From NCBI GenBank assembly GCA_021776825.1, contig JAJFFG010000116.1, positions 1 through 46,884 of the forward strand: a stretch of 46,884 nucleotides of DNA, written 5' to 3'. The stretch comes from Planctomycetota bacterium (GTDB taxonomy: Bacteria > Planctomycetota > JAJSAM01 > JAJVHW01). The position numbers and the translations under genes were made by a program. Each line of letters opens with the position of its first letter. The first letter of the stretch is position 1. The notes under the pieces were generated by a model. The model saw only the letters and a program-made list of their open reading frames with translations. It did no database searches and had not been told where the DNA came from. Below, one piece after another: positions 43,228 to 46,884 of this stretch.

Positions 43228-46218
43228 CTAGCGGTTCTTCGACGCGTTGAGGAGCTCGGTGAGCTTCTGCTTCGAGCCCGGGACCCTCTCGCCGTACGTC
43301 TCGAGGAGGCCGGGCGTGACGATGCCGTTCTGGATCAACTTGACGACGTTCTTGAAGGCGTCCGGCTGCCCGTAGTCGACGCCGAACTTGAAGTACGCAC
43401 TCGCGAGGCGGACCGTGTACTCGATGTACTTCACGTCGTGCTTCTCGTCCTTCGGGTGCGCGAAGCGCAGGAGCCCGCAGAGGTTGATGCAGCGGACGAG
43501 ATCCTTGTCGTCGCGTGCCGCCTGGAGATACGCCCGCGAGAGGACGTCGAGAACACGGCGGTTCTTCGACATCTTCGTCTGGGTCATCTTCTTGACCTCG
43601 ACGTTCGTCAGTTGGTCGTCGCGACCGAGTCGCTCGAGGATGCCCGCGCGATCGGCTTCCACCGGCACCAGCAGTGCCTCCAGGTCCGTGATGGCCTCGG
43701 CGAACTTGCCCTGATCGATGAGCAGGCCGATCAGCTCGACGAGGAGCGCGCGCGCCTGGTCCTCGTTGCCGGCTGCGACGTAGCCCGCTTGGGCCAGGCG
43801 CAGGTACTCCTCGGCCTTGGCGAAGTCGCCGGCCTCGCGGAACGTGTTGCCCAGCGAGACGAACGCGCCCGGGCTGGGCGTGACGCCCTTGCGCTTTGCC
43901 GGCTCCAGCACCGCGTACTCGCGGAGTCGTGCGCAGCGCAGCATGAGGTTCTGGTAGCCCGTGGTGTCGCCCTTCTCGAGGCGGACCTTGGCTTCCTTCT
44001 CCAGCGCGTTCGCGACGATTGCCGCGAGGAACGGGCCGTTCACGCTCTCGGGCGACTCGCGGATGTTCTTCGAGGCGAGCTCGTCGGCCTTCGAGACCTC
44101 ACCGGTGCCGATGAGCGCCTCGACGCGCCACTGGTCCAGCGTGAGCTGACCGCGCGACACGACGTCGAGGAACTGTGCACCCCACTTGTCGATTGCCTTG
44201 ATCAGGTCCGCGTACGCGACCTTCTTGGCCGGCGCGTCGGCGGTCATGTCCGGGATGAGTGCGTAGCCCTTGAGGAGGCTGACGAGGCAGAGGTTCTTGC
44301 CGGTGGCGCGTGCGCGACGCACGCCGCTGTCCACGACGGGCTTGCGCTGAACGGCGAGCCACTTGATGAAGCCGTCGACCGCGGCGTTCATCTTGGCGGC
44401 GTCCTTCGACATCCGCGCGAGGTAGAAGTCGCACTCGATGGACTGGGCGTCCACCAGGTCGATCGACGTGCTCGTGCGGTCGATCGACTTCAACTCGGAC
44501 TGCGCAGCCGAGAACTTGGACTGCGCGGCCGCGGTGTCGCCAGCGCGGAGCAACTGCTTCGCCTCCTTGAGGATGCCGGCGGCCTTCGCGAGGTCAGCAC
44601 CCACGTTGCGGGGGCTGTTCGGGTGGCGCTCGGTGAACTCCTCGACGAGGCGCTTCGAGAGGTCCGCGTAGTGCTTGGCGCGGGCCTTGTCCGTCGTCCG
44701 GCGCGCGAGTTGATCGATCGTGGCGGCGCGGGAGAAACCCGTCTCGTCCGTCATCTCGATCAGCTTCTCGTTCGTCTGGTCGGACATGAAGCCCTGCTCG
44801 ATCATGTCGAACGCAAGGTACGCCTCGTACCAGCGCTCCTGCAGGCCGTAGCAGCGGCCGATCATGTCCCACGCGTCCCAACCGAAATCGTTCATGCGCT
44901 TGGAGTCGCCGGTCGAGGCCTGGATGACCGACTGGTACGCGCGGATGGCGCCGCTGTAGTCGGCGTCGGACCACTTCGACTTGGCGATCGTCTTGAGGAG
45001 CGCCGGGTCGAGGTCGGCACCGGAGCCGCCGTGACTGAGCATCTCACCCAGGACGGTGCCCGCGGGCCGATCCATGTAGGTGGTGTTCTCCTTGGCCTTC
45101 TTGATGACCTTCTGCACGAGCGAGATCGCCTCGTCGCTGCGACCGGTGTGGTCCAGCACGCGGGCATGCGCCAGCGCGGCCATCTGCCCGAAGCGGTCTT
45201 CCATGAAGCTCGGCCAGGCGCTCGGGAGCTTGTCGAAGGCCTTCAGGGCCGTGCCGATGTACTCGTCGCCGTGACGGTTCGCGGCGTCGATCGCGATCGT
45301 CGCCATGTAGTCGTACGACATCATGGTGATCGGTCGGCCAGCGGGAACCCCGTCACCCTCGGTCAGTGCGGTCGCGGCGTCGCGGATATCGCGCATCGCG
45401 TCCTTCGGCTTGTCGAGCTTCCAGTTCGCGAGTCCGCTGTAGTGGAACGCCCAGAGGCCTCGGACCGTGCCGTCGAACAGCCACATGAACTCGTCGATCT
45501 CGGCGAGAACCTGGTTGAGCGCAGCGATGCCGGACGTATCGCCCGGGGGCAGTGCGGCGCCCTTGCCGTAGAGCGCGGCGATGCGGGAGAGCCAGACCAG
45601 GCCGAGCTCGTCCTCGGCGGTGCGGTACTCAGGCGTCCCGGGCGAGCAGCGCTCGAGCTTGGAGCGCGCCGGGTCCTCGAGCGCCTTCAGGAGGTCGATG
45701 GACGTGTCGAAGCCCTCGGCGACCTGCTTGCGCAGATCGGCCTCGGTCACATCGCCGGGGACCCAGCCGTTCCGGATCGACTTGTTGATGTACTCGGCGC
45801 GCTCGCTGATCAGCTTCGAGCGATCGAGCTTGGCTTCCAGGATGCGAGCGTGGGTCGGATTGCCCGTGATGAACGACGCGAGCGAGTCCTCAGCCTGCTG
45901 GAAGATCGCCAGGACGTCGCCCAACTTCTTGCGCAGCTTCTCGCGCTCCTCGCGGGCGGCGAGCACGGCGTCGCGGCGCTTGAGCAGCGCGAGGCCGTAG
46001 GTCCCCTCGGCCTTCTCCGACGCTTTGCGCTTCGGATCGCTGAGGATCTTCTGGAACTGCTCCTCGGCGAGATCCGAGTAACCGCGGCCGGCGAGGGCCT
46101 GCGCGAACTCGAAGTCGTCGTCCTCGGCGTGACCGAAGCCGGCGAAGAGCAGGAGGCCGGCAAGGGCGAGGCCCTTGCTCAGACTGCCCGCACGCAGAAT
46201 GGGTGTGCGATGTGACAT
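43228..46218 (-). CDS. large exported TPR protein, first gene of the ExbB/ExbD cluster
   Basis: The 996-aa protein has a signal peptide (about 1-31, ending FGHAE). The mature part is almost entirely helical: TPR-like units from the start (FAQALAGRGYSDLAEEQFQKIL) and again throughout, with Ala/Lys/Leu-rich helix pairs such as SLGNTFREAGDFAKAEEYLRLAQAGYVAAG near residue 785. No catalytic motif is seen. Large TPR proteins next to exbB/exbD may link the channel to envelope partners, as TonB or TolA do elsewhere; that role is inferred. The ATG at 46218 has GAGG five bases upstream and starts the signal; the frame extending to 46473 lacks both. A promoter candidate lies at 46360-46388. Confidence 0.8.
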   Translation of the reverse strand: MSHRTPILRAGSLSKGLALAGLLLFAGFGHAEDDDFEFAQALAGRGYSDLAEEQFQKILSDPKRKASEKAEGTYGLALLKRRDAVLAAREEREKLRKKLGDVLAIFQQAEDSLASFITGNPTHARILEAKLDRSKLISERAEYINKSIRNGWVPGDVTEADLRKQVAEGFDTSIDLLKALEDPARSKLERCSPGTPEYRTAEDELGLVWLSRIAALYGKGAALPPGDTSGIAALNQVLAEIDEFMWLFDGTVRGLWAFHYSGLANWKLDKPKDAMRDIRDAATALTEGDGVPAGRPITMMSYDYMATIAIDAANRHGDEYIGTALKAFDKLPSAWPSFMEDRFGQMAALAHARVLDHTGRSDEAISLVQKVIKKAKENTTYMDRPAGTVLGEMLSHGGSGADLDPALLKTIAKSKWSDADYSGAIRAYQSVIQASTGDSKRMNDFGWDAWDMIGRCYGLQERWYEAYLAFDMIEQGFMSDQTNEKLIEMTDETGFSRAATIDQLARRTTDKARAKHYADLSKRLVEEFTERHPNSPRNVGADLAKAAGILKEAKQLLRAGDTAAAQSKFSAAQSELKSIDRTSTSIDLVDAQSIECDFYLARMSKDAAKMNAAVDGFIKWLAVQRKPVVDSGVRRARATGKNLCLVSLLKGYALIPDMTADAPAKKVAYADLIKAIDKWGAQFLDVVSRGQLTLDQWRVEALIGTGEVSKADELASKNIRESPESVNGPFLAAIVANALEKEAKVRLEKGDTTGYQNLMLRCARLREYAVLEPAKRKGVTPSPGAFVSLGNTFREAGDFAKAEEYLRLAQAGYVAAGNEDQARALLVELIGLLIDQGKFAEAITDLEALLVPVEADRAGILERLGRDDQLTNVEVKKMTQTKMSKNRRVLDVLSRAYLQAARDDKDLVRCINLCGLLRFAHPKDEKHDVKYIEYTVRLASAYFKFGVDYGQPDAFKNVVKLIQNGIVTPGLLETYGERVPGSKQKLTELLNASKNR

Positions 46219-46640
46219 TCTCACCTCGTCGAAGTGCGTTCCGGGGACGTGACGACCGGAGTCTCGGCGCTGGCCCGACGCGCCCTGGGTCGTGGCTGCG
46301 GTGGAACGTCCGGATGCCCGTCCGGGCGTTCCAGCCGAGACCGGTCGGAACGGGGCGGAATCGTAGTCGCGACCCGGGGCGGAGGCAAACTTCGCCGGGT
46401 TGACGAGCGGGTCGAGATCAGGGAATAGCGGCGCAGCCAGTCGGCGCGCGGCGGTGAGGAGGAGATGTCTCATGGCGCGGGGAGCCCTTTCGTGGAAACG
46501 GGTATCAGGGCCCCGCGCGGGGACAGGTAGGCAACCGCGAAGATACCGGCGAGTGGCAGGGCGTCAAGGTCACAGCGATTGCGGGCGGGAACTGTGCGGA
46601 GGGCCAGGCTCGACGGAGGGGGTGGCTCGATCGATTTGAT
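46219..46640. other. upstream region of the TPR-ExbB/ExbD operon, no gene seen
   Basis: 422 bases without a supported gene. It contains the promoter candidate at 46360-46388 and a leader of about 135 bases. Beyond 46389 I see only GC-rich sequence without clear repeats or frames. Confidence 0.55.
46360..46388 (-). promoter_or_regulatory. candidate promoter of the TPR-ExbB/ExbD operon
   Basis: On the minus strand TTGCCT (46383-46388) and TACGAT (46360-46365) are separated by exactly 17 bases, close to the sigma70-type consensus. The predicted transcript would begin near 46353, about 135 bases before the start codon. Confidence 0.45.
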
Positions 46641-46804
46641 CGGTGTCGCCGGACGCGCAATCGCCGCGCCCTTGGTTGTTCCTGGTGTGTGCTCGGTCTC
46701 GTCACCCGTCTCGCGAGAGCCACCGGCGCCGGTCGAGGACCTGCGCGCACACATTCCCGCGTCACGCTGCTTGCGCTCGGGCGCAACCAGCGCGCCCCGG
46801 GTCG
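46641..46804. repeat. diverged third copy (C) of the repeat at 10744-11136
   Basis: It shares GCAATCGCCGCGCC, TTCCCGCGTCACG, GCTTGCGC, GCGCAACC and CGCGCCCCGGGT in the same order as copies A and B, with a diverged centre. The 3' hairpin is kept: CGCTG (46765-46769) with CAGCG (46788-46792), TTGCGC (46771-46776) with GCGCAA (46781-46786), loop TCGG. In the 80 bases from 46805 to the window end I see nothing. Confidence 0.7.
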
Positions 46805-46884
46805 GGATCCGGACGGCCATTGGTCGACGACGTCACGGCTCGGCCAGCGGCATCGTCATCCGTCGTGCGCATCACGGTCACCGC

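Noticed and set aside
43201..46215. 1004-codon plus-strand open frame opposite the large TPR gene
   Set aside because: Low-complexity Leu/Val/Arg/Glu composition, no domain, and the opposite frame has a signal peptide, TPR pattern and ribosome-binding site.

Overview
This 46.9 kb window comes from a high-GC bacterium with an outer membrane. It carries an LptD-like outer-membrane assembly protein, an outer-membrane secretin, ExbB/ExbD proton-channel proteins, predicted lipoproteins and many exported proteins. The mix of FG-GAP/VCBS proteins, a sulfatase-fold protein with TPRs, an ExbB that starts with a signal peptide, and ExbD genes in series resembles Planctomycetota. That placement is an inference from gene content; the window has no rRNA, tRNA or other marker to settle it. 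There is no transposase, integrase, CRISPR array, rRNA, tRNA or recognisable transcription factor. Start codons are often GTG, and several operon genes overlap by 1 or 4 bases.

Layout. 1-4.3 kb (mostly minus): a surface protein with an S74 intramolecular-chaperone tail, a rhomboid-TPR membrane protease, a broken C45/NAAA-like amidase, and a MazG-like nucleotide pyrophosphohydrolase. 4.4-10.7 kb: an O-methyltransferase (+), comEC (-), and an lptD-like gene overlapping coaD (+). 10.7-11.5 kb: a gene-free island with two tandem ~197-bp repeats and three palindromes of one family. 11.5-24.7 kb: two peptide-type ABC transporters. The first is split across a divergent promoter region (SBP-permease-permease on minus, two ATPases on plus). 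The second is a complete SBP-B-C-D-F operon. Three of the four permeases have unusual periplasmic insertions, and the fourth has an extra pair of hydrophobic segments. 24.9-27.4 kb: an exported protein with carboxypeptidase-regulatory-like domains, and RidA, both apparently made from leaderless mRNAs. 27.5-32.0 kb: two tandem FG-GAP paralogues sharing a 5' leader hairpin and a basic C-terminal region, but with different glycine-rich hinges. 32.2-36.2 kb: a HAD hydrolase and a lipoprotein-like secretin with a Pro/Lys/Ala linker.

36.5-46.2 kb (all minus) is the most distinctive part. Read in transcription order it is a 996-aa TPR protein, a 388-aa TPR-like protein, one ExbB, an ExbD pair (types B and A), a strong UUCG-loop hairpin, then a second ExbD set (type B, a B-like paralogue with no proton-binding Asp, and type A), and a sulfatase-fold/TPR membrane protein. 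The secretin gene follows after a terminator. I read this as a proton-motive-force-driven envelope machine with duplicated and diversified ExbD subunits. Its substrate and function are unknown. A third copy of the 10.7-11.1 kb repeat lies at 46.6-46.8 kb. It preserves a hairpin by compensatory base changes, which is the best evidence here for an undescribed structured repeat.
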